A stretch of DNA of 5,529 nucleotides from F1-120-MAGs023 sp038228615 (GTDB lineage: Bacteria; Actinomycetota; Acidimicrobiia; IMCC26256; PALSA-610). The notes beneath the pieces were generated by a model, which was not told the DNA's origin, made no database searches, and saw only the letters and a list, made by a program, of their open reading frames with translations. A program made the position numbers and the translations under genes. Below are positions 1-5,529 of this stretch, piece by piece (positions within the stretch are counted from its first letter, which is position 1; each line of letters starts with the position of its first letter). Location: positions 1-5,529 of the forward strand of contig JBBRPC010000255.1 in the NCBI GenBank assembly GCA_038228615.1. Reading direction: 5' to 3'.

Positions 1-1
1 C

Positions 2-805
2 GCGAGATTGTTTGGTCGGGCTTCAGTGCTGGCCAATGTCGGCTTCGGGCTCCGCGCTCGGGGCGTGTCGCGAGTCGAGGCCGCCCGACGAGGCCGCGAC
101 TGGCTCGAACGGTTTGAGATCGCCGACCTCAGCGCCACGCGCTCCGATCGCCTCTCAGGTGGTCAAGCACAACGTGTTGCCCTCGCACGGGCGTTCGCGA
201 CTGAGCCGGCGATCTTGCTGCTCGATGAACCATTCAGCGCGCTGGATATCGCGACCCGCACTCGAACGCGCTCCTTGTTGCGCGCGCTCCTGCGGGAACG
301 AATCGGTGTGAGGCTGTTGGTCACGCATGACCCATTTGAAGCGCTTGCCATTGCCGATCGCATCGTCGTGCTCGAAGACGGCGCGGTCGTACAACAAGGA
401 ACAGTTGACGAAATACGTGCGCGACCCCGCAGCCGGTACATTGCGGAGTTCATCGGCCTCAACGTGCTGTTCGGGGTTGTGAACGCAGGTTTGTTCGTAT
501 CGAACCCCGGACCAGAATTGGTCGTCGCCGACATCGCGATGCGAGGATCCGCGATCGCGACGATTGCCCCGAATGCCATCTCGATGCACAGAACAGTGCC
601 GGACACAAGCGCGCGCAATTGTTGGCCGGTTGTCGTCGTCGAAATCTACGACGCGGGAGATGCAAGGATGCGCGTCGTCGTGGATGGCCCGATCCCGCTG
701 ACGGTGGAAATCACCGCGGCAGCAGCGTTGTCACTGGAATTGCAGCAAGGAACGCGGTGCTGGGTGAGTGTCAAGGCAACTGAGATCGTGATTTCTGAGC
801 TGTAA
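2..805 (+). CDS. ABC transporter ATP-binding protein with TOBE domain, ModC-like (5' partial)
   Basis: This is the ATPase subunit of an ABC importer, acting on the cytoplasmic face of the membrane. Reading frame 2 is open from the left edge, so the true start, Walker A and most of the Q-loop region lie outside. The TTG at position 8 falls inside the usual 'LFPHLSVLDNV'-like stretch (here LFGRASVLANV) and is not a real start. Counting from position 8, the signature LSGGQ is at residues 49-53, Walker B ILLLDE at 69-74, the D-loop SALD at 77-80 and the switch His at 107 (VTHD). A TOBE/Mop-type domain covers about 183-262, ending in a 'GTRCWVSVKATEI' segment typical of molybdate ATPases such as ModC. 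This makes molybdate or tungstate the likeliest substrate, but the permease and binding protein are not in view, and sulfate or another oxyanion is possible. The ATPase assignment is very sure; the substrate is only moderately so. Confidence 0.9.
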   Translation, partial: ARLFGRASVLANVGFGLRARGVSRVEAARRGRDWLERFEIADLSATRSDRLSGGQAQRVALARAFATEPAILLLDEPFSALDIATRTRTRSLLRALLRERIGVRLLVTHDPFEALAIADRIVVLEDGAVVQQGTVDEIRARPRSRYIAEFIGLNVLFGVVNAGLFVSNPGPELVVADIAMRGSAIATIAPNAISMHRTVPDTSARNCWPVVVVEIYDAGDARMRVVVDGPIPLTVEITAAAALSLELQQGTRCWVSVKATEIVISEL

Positions 806-817
806 TCGGTGCCAAAG

Positions 818-847
818 TTGCGTACGCGACGCCTGTCACGCGATGCT
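818..847 (+). promoter_or_regulatory. Possible promoter of the haem lipoprotein gene
   Basis: TTGCGT (818-823) and GATGCT (842-847) are separated by 18 bases, and the second box lies 8 bases before the ATG at 856. The -35 match is fair. The -10 match is weak: it keeps the important A at position 2 and T at position 6 but lacks the first T. The placement would give a transcript starting at or next to the ATG. A near-palindrome at 817-830 overlaps the -35 box. This is inference from spacing and could be chance. Confidence 0.22.
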
Positions 848-855
848 GGGCCGTG

Positions 856-1452
856 ATGAACTCGAATCGCAAGGTGAATATTCATTGGTCGGTGATCACG
901 CTTGCGTGCTCGATGCTGCTGTTCGTCGCGTGTGGGCAAAGCAGTCGCCAAGCGGCAGTTCCACCCGCTACCACCTCGACCGCGGCCGCCACTACCACCA
1001 CGGCCTCGTCGGAAGATCTCAACGCAACACCGGCGACCTTTGTCAATATTCACAAAGGAACACATGTCCGGTTTTTCTTTGTGACCAATCCCCTCGGTCA
1101 TCTCGCTGCGTCGCTGAAGGTGGCACGATCGGCCGACGGAGGCGTCTATCCAGTTGGAACCATCATCCAGCTTGTTCCTCAGGAAGCCATGGTCAAGCGA
1201 CGTAAGGGATTCAACCCCGCCGGCAACGACTGGGAATTCTTCTCACTCGATGTGACCGCGCATGGAACGACGATCTTGGCGCGCGGTAAGAATAACGTGA
1301 TAAATCGCTTCAAAGGCAATTGTGCATCGTGCCACATGCTGGCCGCACCGAAGTGGGACATGATCTGCGAACAGAACCACGGTTGTGCGCCGCTACCGAT
1401 TGGTCGCGATGTCATCAAGGTCATCCAGGACGCCGATCCCAGACCTATGTAA
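856..1452 (+). CDS. Exported haem lipoprotein, probable cytochrome P460 family
   Basis: The protein has 198 residues from ATG 856; a GTG at 853 in the same frame is the alternative start. A basic, then hydrophobic N-terminus leads to a lipobox-like LLFVAC with the lipid-accepting Cys at 26, so the mature protein should be anchored outside the cytoplasmic membrane. A low-complexity Thr/Ala/Pro linker follows (about 33-52). The folded part starts near 60. It contains YPVGTII (98-104), GFNPAGNDWEF (118-128) and one c-type haem site CASCH (156-160), an order recalling cytochrome P460/c'-beta domains. Two further cysteines (171, 177) in CEQNHGC could form a disulfide. P460 relatives oxidise hydroxylamine or bind NO, but many members have no known role, so no substrate is assigned. 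Whether the P460-type Lys-haem cross-link is present cannot be told by eye; K88, K114 and K117 are candidates. Haem binding is well supported; the family name is moderately so. Confidence 0.8.
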   Translation: MNSNRKVNIHWSVITLACSMLLFVACGQSSRQAAVPPATTSTAAATTTTASSEDLNATPATFVNIHKGTHVRFFFVTNPLGHLAASLKVARSADGGVYPVGTIIQLVPQEAMVKRRKGFNPAGNDWEFFSLDVTAHGTTILARGKNNVINRFKGNCASCHMLAAPKWDMICEQNHGCAPLPIGRDVIKVIQDADPRPM

Positions 1453-1470
1453 CTGGCATACTGCACGGCA

Positions 1471-3393
1471 ATGCGACTGAATCCTGTAGCCGAACCAATT
1501 GTCGATAGCAACGACGTGATCATCGCGTCGATGGCCGACGCGATGCCGCCACCGTTGTTGGCAGCCGTTGCGCATCTCACCGGAGAACTGTCGTTGCTCC
1601 GAGATGACTTGCGTTTCGACCCAACGAAACTGCTCGAGCCAAACGCGGGGTACAGCGAGGACCAACTCGAACTCGCTCGGAGCCTCGCCGCGGACGCGCT
1701 GATTCGTTTTCGCGACGCAGGCGCGAACGCCGTTCCCGAGCCAGACCATGCAACGTTGCTGCGGCTCATCGAGTTCGCGACTGGCGGGCCAGTACCCGAG
1801 GGATTCCTCGATCTACTCGTTGAGGAACTCGCACTCACCGGCGATGTGCGTGCCCCAGACTGGCGCGTCGATGAGATCGCTCGAGGGAAATCGTTTACGG
1901 TCGGCATTATCGGCGCCGGAATGTCGGGAATCGCCGTGGCTCATCGTCTGCAACAAGCTGGCGTGGGCATCGTGGTGTTCGAAAAGAACGCTGATGTCGG
2001 TGGGACCTGGTTCGCGAACCACTATCCGGGCTGCCGTGTGGATATCCCGAATCACTTCTACAGCTATTCCTTCGCGCAGACCACCGACTGGCCGCAGTTC
2101 TACTCAACACAGCAAGTGCTGTTGGACTACTTCCAGAGCGTCGCGGAGCAGTTCGGATTGCGAAAACACATCCGTTGCAATACCGAAGTGCTCGACGCGA
2201 CATGGAGCGATGGTGCACATCAGTGGTCGGTACGTACACGCGGGGCCGATGGAGTCGAGAACACCACAACTGTTGATGCACTCGTGAGCGCTGTTGGTCA
2301 ATTGAACCGACCGAAACTGCCTGATATCCCGGGGAGGGAGACGTTCGGCGGCCCATCATTTCATTCGGCGGAGTGGGATCACTCGGTCGACCTGGCCGGT
2401 AAACGCGTTGCAGTTATCGGTACCGGTGCGAGCGCCGCGCAGTTCATTCCGATCGTTGCCGACGAGGTGTCGCAACTCACCGTGTTCCAGCGCACGCCGC
2501 CGTGGTTACTTCCGGTCGACAACTATCAGAGTGACGTACCAGCGAGCAACAGGTGGTTGTTGCGCCACGTTCCGGCGTATATGCGTTGGGACCGTATGTG
2601 GATCATGTCTCGGACAAACGAGGGCTTGCTCCCACTGGCGGCAGTCGACCCATCCTGGCAGCCGAACGTTCGCAGCGTGAGTGCCATGAACGACATGCTC
2701 CGAGAGATGCTGACCATGTACTACCAACTTGCGTTCCCCGATCCTGAGCTGTTCGCAAAAGTGCTGCCGGCGTATCCCCCGATTGCGAAACGGGTCGTGC
2801 TCGACAACGGTTCGTTTCCTGCAGCGTTGGGGCGAGACAACGTCACCCTCACGACCGAACCCATCGTGTCGATCAATGGCAATGGAATCACGACCTCTGA
2901 TGGTCAACAGCATGAATTCGATGTGATCATCTACGGCACCGGATTCGAGGCGTCGAAGTTCCTGACGCCAATGACGGTGGTTGGCAGCAATGGCATCGAT
3001 CTGCACGAACGTTGGGGCGGCGACGCGCGCGCGTATCTCGGCATCACGGTGCCCGACTTTCCGAACCTGTTCTTGATGTATGGACCGAACACCAACATCG
3101 TGATCAACGGCAGCATCATCTACTTCTCGGAATGTGAAACGCATTATATCGTGGAGAGTGTTCGGATGTTGCTCGAGCGCAACGCGCACGCAATGAACTG
3201 TCGGCCCAAGGTGCACGATGCGTACAACGAATACATCGATACTGGGAATAAGCGCATGGCATGGGGTGTCAGCGATGTCAACAGCTGGTACAAAAACGAA
3301 TTCGGTCGAGTTGCGCAAAACTGGCCATATTCATTGCATGAATTCTGGGAACAAACGCGAACGCCGAATACAGCCGACTATGAGTTGTCGTAA
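1471..3393 (+). CDS. Baeyer-Villiger monooxygenase, 4-hydroxyacetophenone monooxygenase type
   Basis: This is a cytoplasmic FAD- and NADPH-dependent enzyme that inserts one oxygen atom beside a ketone carbonyl to give an ester or lactone. It has 640 residues. An extra N-terminal domain (about 1-140) comes before the FAD Rossmann motif G148-x-G150-xx-G153. The BVMO fingerprint FxGxxxHxxxWD is complete at 292-303. A second, NADPH-binding Rossmann motif GTGASA is at 317-322. R341 in the FQRTP motif matches the NADPH 2'-phosphate-binding Arg of HAPMO (R339), and K440-R441 match its K439-R440 pair, which includes the essential active-site Arg. GTGF (489-492) stands where many relatives have ATG[FY]. 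The C-terminal GPNTNIVINGSIIYFSEC block is also typical. Length and residue register agree with HAPMO almost one to one. The substrate, an aryl or aliphatic ketone, is not determined. The gene starts 18 bases after the lipoprotein stop, without a Shine-Dalgarno; ATG 1531 is a less likely start because it shortens the N-terminal domain. Confidence 0.93.
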   Translation: MRLNPVAEPIVDSNDVIIASMADAMPPPLLAAVAHLTGELSLLRDDLRFDPTKLLEPNAGYSEDQLELARSLAADALIRFRDAGANAVPEPDHATLLRLIEFATGGPVPEGFLDLLVEELALTGDVRAPDWRVDEIARGKSFTVGIIGAGMSGIAVAHRLQQAGVGIVVFEKNADVGGTWFANHYPGCRVDIPNHFYSYSFAQTTDWPQFYSTQQVLLDYFQSVAEQFGLRKHIRCNTEVLDATWSDGAHQWSVRTRGADGVENTTTVDALVSAVGQLNRPKLPDIPGRETFGGPSFHSAEWDHSVDLAGKRVAVIGTGASAAQFIPIVADEVSQLTVFQRTPPWLLPVDNYQSDVPASNRWLLRHVPAYMRWDRMWIMSRTNEGLLPLAAVDPSWQPNVRSVSAMNDMLREMLTMYYQLAFPDPELFAKVLPAYPPIAKRVVLDNGSFPAALGRDNVTLTTEPIVSINGNGITTSDGQQHEFDVIIYGTGFEASKFLTPMTVVGSNGIDLHERWGGDARAYLGITVPDFPNLFLMYGPNTNIVINGSIIYFSECETHYIVESVRMLLERNAHAMNCRPKVHDAYNEYIDTGNKRMAWGVSDVNSWYKNEFGRVAQNWPYSLHEFWEQTRTPNTADYELS

Positions 3394-3396
3394 GTT
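3391..3396 (+). promoter_or_regulatory. Possible -10 box for a leaderless peptidase transcript
   Basis: TAAGTT fits TANNNT and overlaps the TAA stop of the monooxygenase gene. It lies 6 bases before ATG 3403, a spacing seen for leaderless genes in Actinobacteria. No convincing -35 box is visible. If real, the peptidase has its own promoter, and the start is ATG 3403 and not GTG 3397. The stop codon itself supplies the TAA, so chance is a serious alternative. Confidence 0.28.
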
Positions 3397-3402
3397 GTGA
3401 CG

Positions 3403-5199
3403 ATGCAAACTGATATTCCGCGCTGGGATCTCGCGCCATTCTTCGACTCGGCGAATGATCGTGCCCTGCACGCTGGTCTTGAATCGATTTATGCACGCCT
3501 CGATCGTCTCAGCGCGCTCTACGAGCAGCACGGCGTGCGTGCAGTCGAGCCCAGGACCCCGACGCTGCAGGATTTTGCGACGATCGACCAGATCATCCGC
3601 GAGACCAACGAACTGCATGCCGAAATGCGACCCCTGAGCGCATTCCTCTACGGACTTGTCACCACCGATAGCCGCGACGATGATGCCGCATCGCTGACAG
3701 TCCAGTTGCAAACCCGGCTTGCGGGCTTGGGCCCGTTGTGGAAGCGCCTTGAGTCGTGGGTCGCGGCACTCGGAGTCGCGCCGCTGGTCGCAGGGAGCGT
3801 GGAAGCGGCCTCCCATATATTCGCGTTAGAACGTGCTGTCGAATTTGCCGACTTCCAAATGAGTGAGGCGGAAGAGACGCTTGTATCGGAGCTCGCGCCG
3901 AGCGGCGCGCTTGCTTGGCAACGACTTCACGGTGATATTTCGTCGCAGCTCATGGCCACTGTGCACGCCGACGACGGAACCTTCGAACTCATACCGGTCA
4001 CCATGGCGCGCGGTCGCGCGACGGATCGCGATCCGAGTCGACGCCGCGCCGCATACGAAGCTGAGTTGCGTGCTTGGGAAGGCGCTGCGGTTCCTTTGGC
4101 TGCGGCGCTGAACGGCGCGAAGGGCGAGGTCGGAGTGTTGAACCGGCGCCGTGGGTACCCCGACGATCTTGAACCTGCGCTGCGTGGGAACAACGTCGAC
4201 AGGGCGACCCTCGATGCAATGAACGCTGCGGTCGTTGCGTCGTTGCCAGATTTTCGACGGTACTTCCGCGCGAAAGCGCGGCTACTTGGCCACGAATCCG
4301 GACTTCCATGGTGGGATCTCTTCGCACCGGTGGGCCATTCCGACGACGTTGCGTGGGTCGATGCAACCGATCAAGTCTTGGGTGCCTTCCGAAGCTATTC
4401 ACCGCACCTGGAACAGCTCGCGACGCGCGCATTCGCGCAGCGCTGGGTCGATGCTGAAATGCGCGAAGGGAAACGCGGTGGTGCGTATTGCGCGTCGTTC
4501 GGCGACGATGTGAGCCGAGTGATGATGAATTTCGATGGCAGTCATGAATCGGTTTCGACGCTGGCCCATGAGCTTGGCCACGCGTATCACAACGTCACGA
4601 TGGCGCCACGCTCTTCGATCCAACGGCGAATGCCGATGGCACTCGCCGAAACGGCGTCGATCTTTTGCGAAACGCTCCTGTTTCAGTACGCGATCGCCGA
4701 CGCCTCTGCCCCAGATGCACGTTTGGCGTTGCTCGACACCTATCTCGTAGGTGCGTCGCAGGTTGTCGTGGATATTCACAGCCGGTTCCTGTTCGAACGC
4801 GAGCTGTGCGAAAAGCGACGCACCACATCCCTCTCGGTGAAGGACCTCTGCGAAGAGATGCTCCACGCGCAAGACGTCGCGTATGGCGACGGGCTCGATA
4901 CTCGGTATCGGCATCCGTATATGTGGGCCGTCAAGCCGCATTACTTCACCCCCTTCTACAACTGGCCGTATACGTTCGGTCTGTTGTTCGGGATTGGTCT
5001 GTATGCACGTTTTGTTGAGACACCCGAGTCGTTTCGTTCGGGATACGACGATCTGCTGAGTTCTGCTGGGATGGCGGATGCTGCCACTCTCGGAGCTCGC
5101 TTCAATATCGACGTGACTGATCAAGCCTTCTGGGCGTCGAGCCTTGCGGTGATCGTGGCCCACATCGACGACTTCGAACGACGAGCACAGCAGGCCTAG
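3403..5199 (+). CDS. M3-family oligoendopeptidase F-like zinc metallopeptidase
   Basis: This is a cytoplasmic zinc endopeptidase expected to cut short peptides, for example in peptide turnover. It has 598 residues from ATG 3403; GTG 3397 in the same frame would add two. About 600 residues is the normal PepF/M3B length. The N-terminus starts with the family-typical 'WDL..FF' (8-13), and no signal peptide is seen. The zinc site HELGH is at 389-393, with E390 as catalytic base. The third zinc ligand is most likely E416 in ALAETASIF. A conserved His/Tyr-rich block at about 504-525 (HPYMW, then KPHYF and FYNWPYTFG) supplies the substrate-binding residues of the family. All key residues are present, so the enzyme should be active. 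It begins 9 bases after the monooxygenase stop, close enough for co-transcription, but a functional tie to that enzyme is not evident. The family call is very sure; the natural substrates are unknown. Confidence 0.94.
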   Translation: MQTDIPRWDLAPFFDSANDRALHAGLESIYARLDRLSALYEQHGVRAVEPRTPTLQDFATIDQIIRETNELHAEMRPLSAFLYGLVTTDSRDDDAASLTVQLQTRLAGLGPLWKRLESWVAALGVAPLVAGSVEAASHIFALERAVEFADFQMSEAEETLVSELAPSGALAWQRLHGDISSQLMATVHADDGTFELIPVTMARGRATDRDPSRRRAAYEAELRAWEGAAVPLAAALNGAKGEVGVLNRRRGYPDDLEPALRGNNVDRATLDAMNAAVVASLPDFRRYFRAKARLLGHESGLPWWDLFAPVGHSDDVAWVDATDQVLGAFRSYSPHLEQLATRAFAQRWVDAEMREGKRGGAYCASFGDDVSRVMMNFDGSHESVSTLAHELGHAYHNVTMAPRSSIQRRMPMALAETASIFCETLLFQYAIADASAPDARLALLDTYLVGASQVVVDIHSRFLFERELCEKRRTTSLSVKDLCEEMLHAQDVAYGDGLDTRYRHPYMWAVKPHYFTPFYNWPYTFGLLFGIGLYARFVETPESFRSGYDDLLSSAGMADAATLGARFNIDVTDQAFWASSLAVIVAHIDDFERRAQQA

Positions 5200-5208
5200 A
5201 GGATCCTC
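5199..5208. repeat. 10-base perfect palindrome between peptidase and dehydrogenase genes
   Basis: GAGGATCCTC is a perfect inverted repeat that overlaps the last base of the peptidase stop codon and sits about 28 bases before the next ATG. With no loop and no T-run it is not a good intrinsic terminator. Its place in the expected -35 area of the next gene would suit an operator, but a 10-base palindrome can easily occur by chance. Confidence 0.3.
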
Positions 5209-5222
5209 GACAGCCGGGCAGT

Positions 5223-5228
5223 TACAGT
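5223..5228 (+). promoter_or_regulatory. Possible -10 box for a leaderless dehydrogenase transcript
   Basis: TACAGT fits TANNNT and ends 7 bases before ATG 5236, so transcription could start at the A of the start codon. No good -35 box is found at 16 to 19 bases upstream, which is common for such promoters in Actinobacteria. A GGGGA run at 5229-5233 is only 2 bases from the ATG, too close for a normal ribosome binding site. That favours leaderless translation over a Shine-Dalgarno start. Confidence 0.35.
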
Positions 5229-5235
5229 GGGGAAC

Positions 5236-5529
5236 ATGAAAGCAGCGGTGTACTACGAAACTGGCGGCCCTGAAGTTCTTCGCTACGAGGACGTCCCCGA
5301 TCCGCAATGTGGTCCTGGCATGGTGCTCGTTGAGGTCGAGGCGATCAGCATTGAGGGTGGCGACACGCTCAATCGTCTTGGTGGCGATATGGCGACGGTC
5401 CCGCACATTGTGGGTTACCAATGTGCTGGCACAATTCGCGAGGTCGGCGACGGCGTCACCGATCGCCACATCGGTCAGCGAGTTGTGGCGACCATGATGT
5501 GGGGTTCGCACGCTGAACTCGTCGCAACC
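5236..5529 (+). CDS. Quinone oxidoreductase-type medium-chain dehydrogenase/reductase (3' partial)
   Basis: The frame is open from ATG 5236 to the right edge, giving 98 residues of the N-terminal GroES-like domain. The start MKAAVYYETGGPEVL, then 'VPDP..GPGMVLVEVEA' (20-36) and 'VGYQCAGTIREVGDGV' (59-74), are typical of the MDR superfamily, which uses NAD(P)H to reduce quinones, enones or related carbonyl compounds in the cytoplasm. The zinc ligands of alcohol dehydrogenases are absent: EGGD (40-43) replaces the C-G-T/S-D catalytic segment, and GYQ (60-62) replaces GHE. This points to a zinc-independent, QOR-like enzyme. The nucleotide-binding domain lies outside the window, so the cofactor cannot be judged. 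An in-frame GTG at 5227 would add three residues, but the MKA start is the family norm. The gene follows the peptidase after 36 bases and may have its own promoter. Confidence 0.85.
   Translation, partial: MKAAVYYETGGPEVLRYEDVPDPQCGPGMVLVEVEAISIEGGDTLNRLGGDMATVPHIVGYQCAGTIREVGDGVTDRHIGQRVVATMMWGSHAELVAT

Noticed and set aside
806..852. Terminator after the transporter ATPase
   Set aside because: The only inverted repeat here (817-830) has no loop and no following T-run, so it does not look like an intrinsic terminator.
960..1011. Thr/Ala-coding repeat-like stretch in the lipoprotein gene
   Set aside because: It is a typical low-complexity linker after a lipobox and shows no regular DNA repeat unit, so it is not listed as a separate repeat.
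1179..1907. Open frame on the - strand (242 codons) across the lipoprotein-monooxygenase junction
   Set aside because: It is a Ser/Arg-rich low-complexity translation spanning two real genes, with no motif or start signal to support it.
2506..3318. Open frame on the - strand (270 codons) inside the monooxygenase gene
   Set aside because: It lies fully inside a gene with conserved FAD/NADPH motifs, and its His/Arg/Val-rich translation resembles no known family.
5197..5211. Resemblance to a cloning-vector polylinker (CTAGAGGATCC)
   Set aside because: The TAG belongs to the natural stop of the peptidase, the match ends right after the palindrome, and the following bases lead into an ordinary gene, so vector contamination or a cloning joint is unlikely.
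4399..5511. Long open frame on the - strand (370 codons) opposite the peptidase and dehydrogenase
   Set aside because: It overlaps two well-supported genes and crosses their junction, its translation has no recognisable motif, and it is what codon bias of the real genes produces on the opposite strand.
856..5529. Whole window as a new multi-gene defence or metabolic system
   Set aside because: The recognisable proteins are ordinary enzymes of known families with no shared substrate visible, and nothing resembles defence or mobile-element genes.

Overview
The window holds five genes, all on the + strand and closely packed (about 50, 18, 9 and 36 bases between them). The first is cut by the left edge and the last by the right edge. 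Base composition is moderately GC-rich by eye, and the third codon positions favour G/C. Most starts lack a convincing Shine-Dalgarno sequence. Two or more starts instead have a TANNNT-type -10 box only 6 to 8 bases upstream, the pattern of leaderless transcripts. Together with the protein families, this suggests a free-living aerobic, Actinobacteria-like organism, possibly of the Acidimicrobiia type. That placement is an inference and not a firm identification.

Layout: (1) 2-805, the C-terminal three quarters of an ABC-transporter ATPase with a C-terminal TOBE domain, best matching molybdate/tungstate ModC-type ATPases. (2) 856-1452, an exported lipoprotein with a Thr/Ala linker and one CxxCH haem site, probably of the cytochrome P460 family. 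(3) 1471-3393, a 640-residue flavin-dependent Baeyer-Villiger monooxygenase of the 4-hydroxyacetophenone monooxygenase (HAPMO) type, with the complete fingerprint and an extra N-terminal domain. (4) 3403-5199, an M3-family (oligoendopeptidase F-like) zinc metallopeptidase with an intact HExxH site. (5) 5236 to the right edge, the N-terminal GroES-like part of a zinc-independent, quinone oxidoreductase-type medium-chain dehydrogenase/reductase.

How they fit together: the close spacing would allow co-transcription, but the products do not form an obvious single pathway. The BVMO and the reductase could both act on ketone or enone intermediates of organic-compound degradation. The peptidase looks like a housekeeping peptide-recycling enzyme. 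The haem lipoprotein is the least understood member. No mobile element, RNA gene, CRISPR array or strong terminator is visible, and no stretch over 300 bases lacks a gene. I do not see a clearly new multi-gene system. The points most worth a second look are the P460-like lipoprotein beside the BVMO and the repeated leaderless-start pattern.
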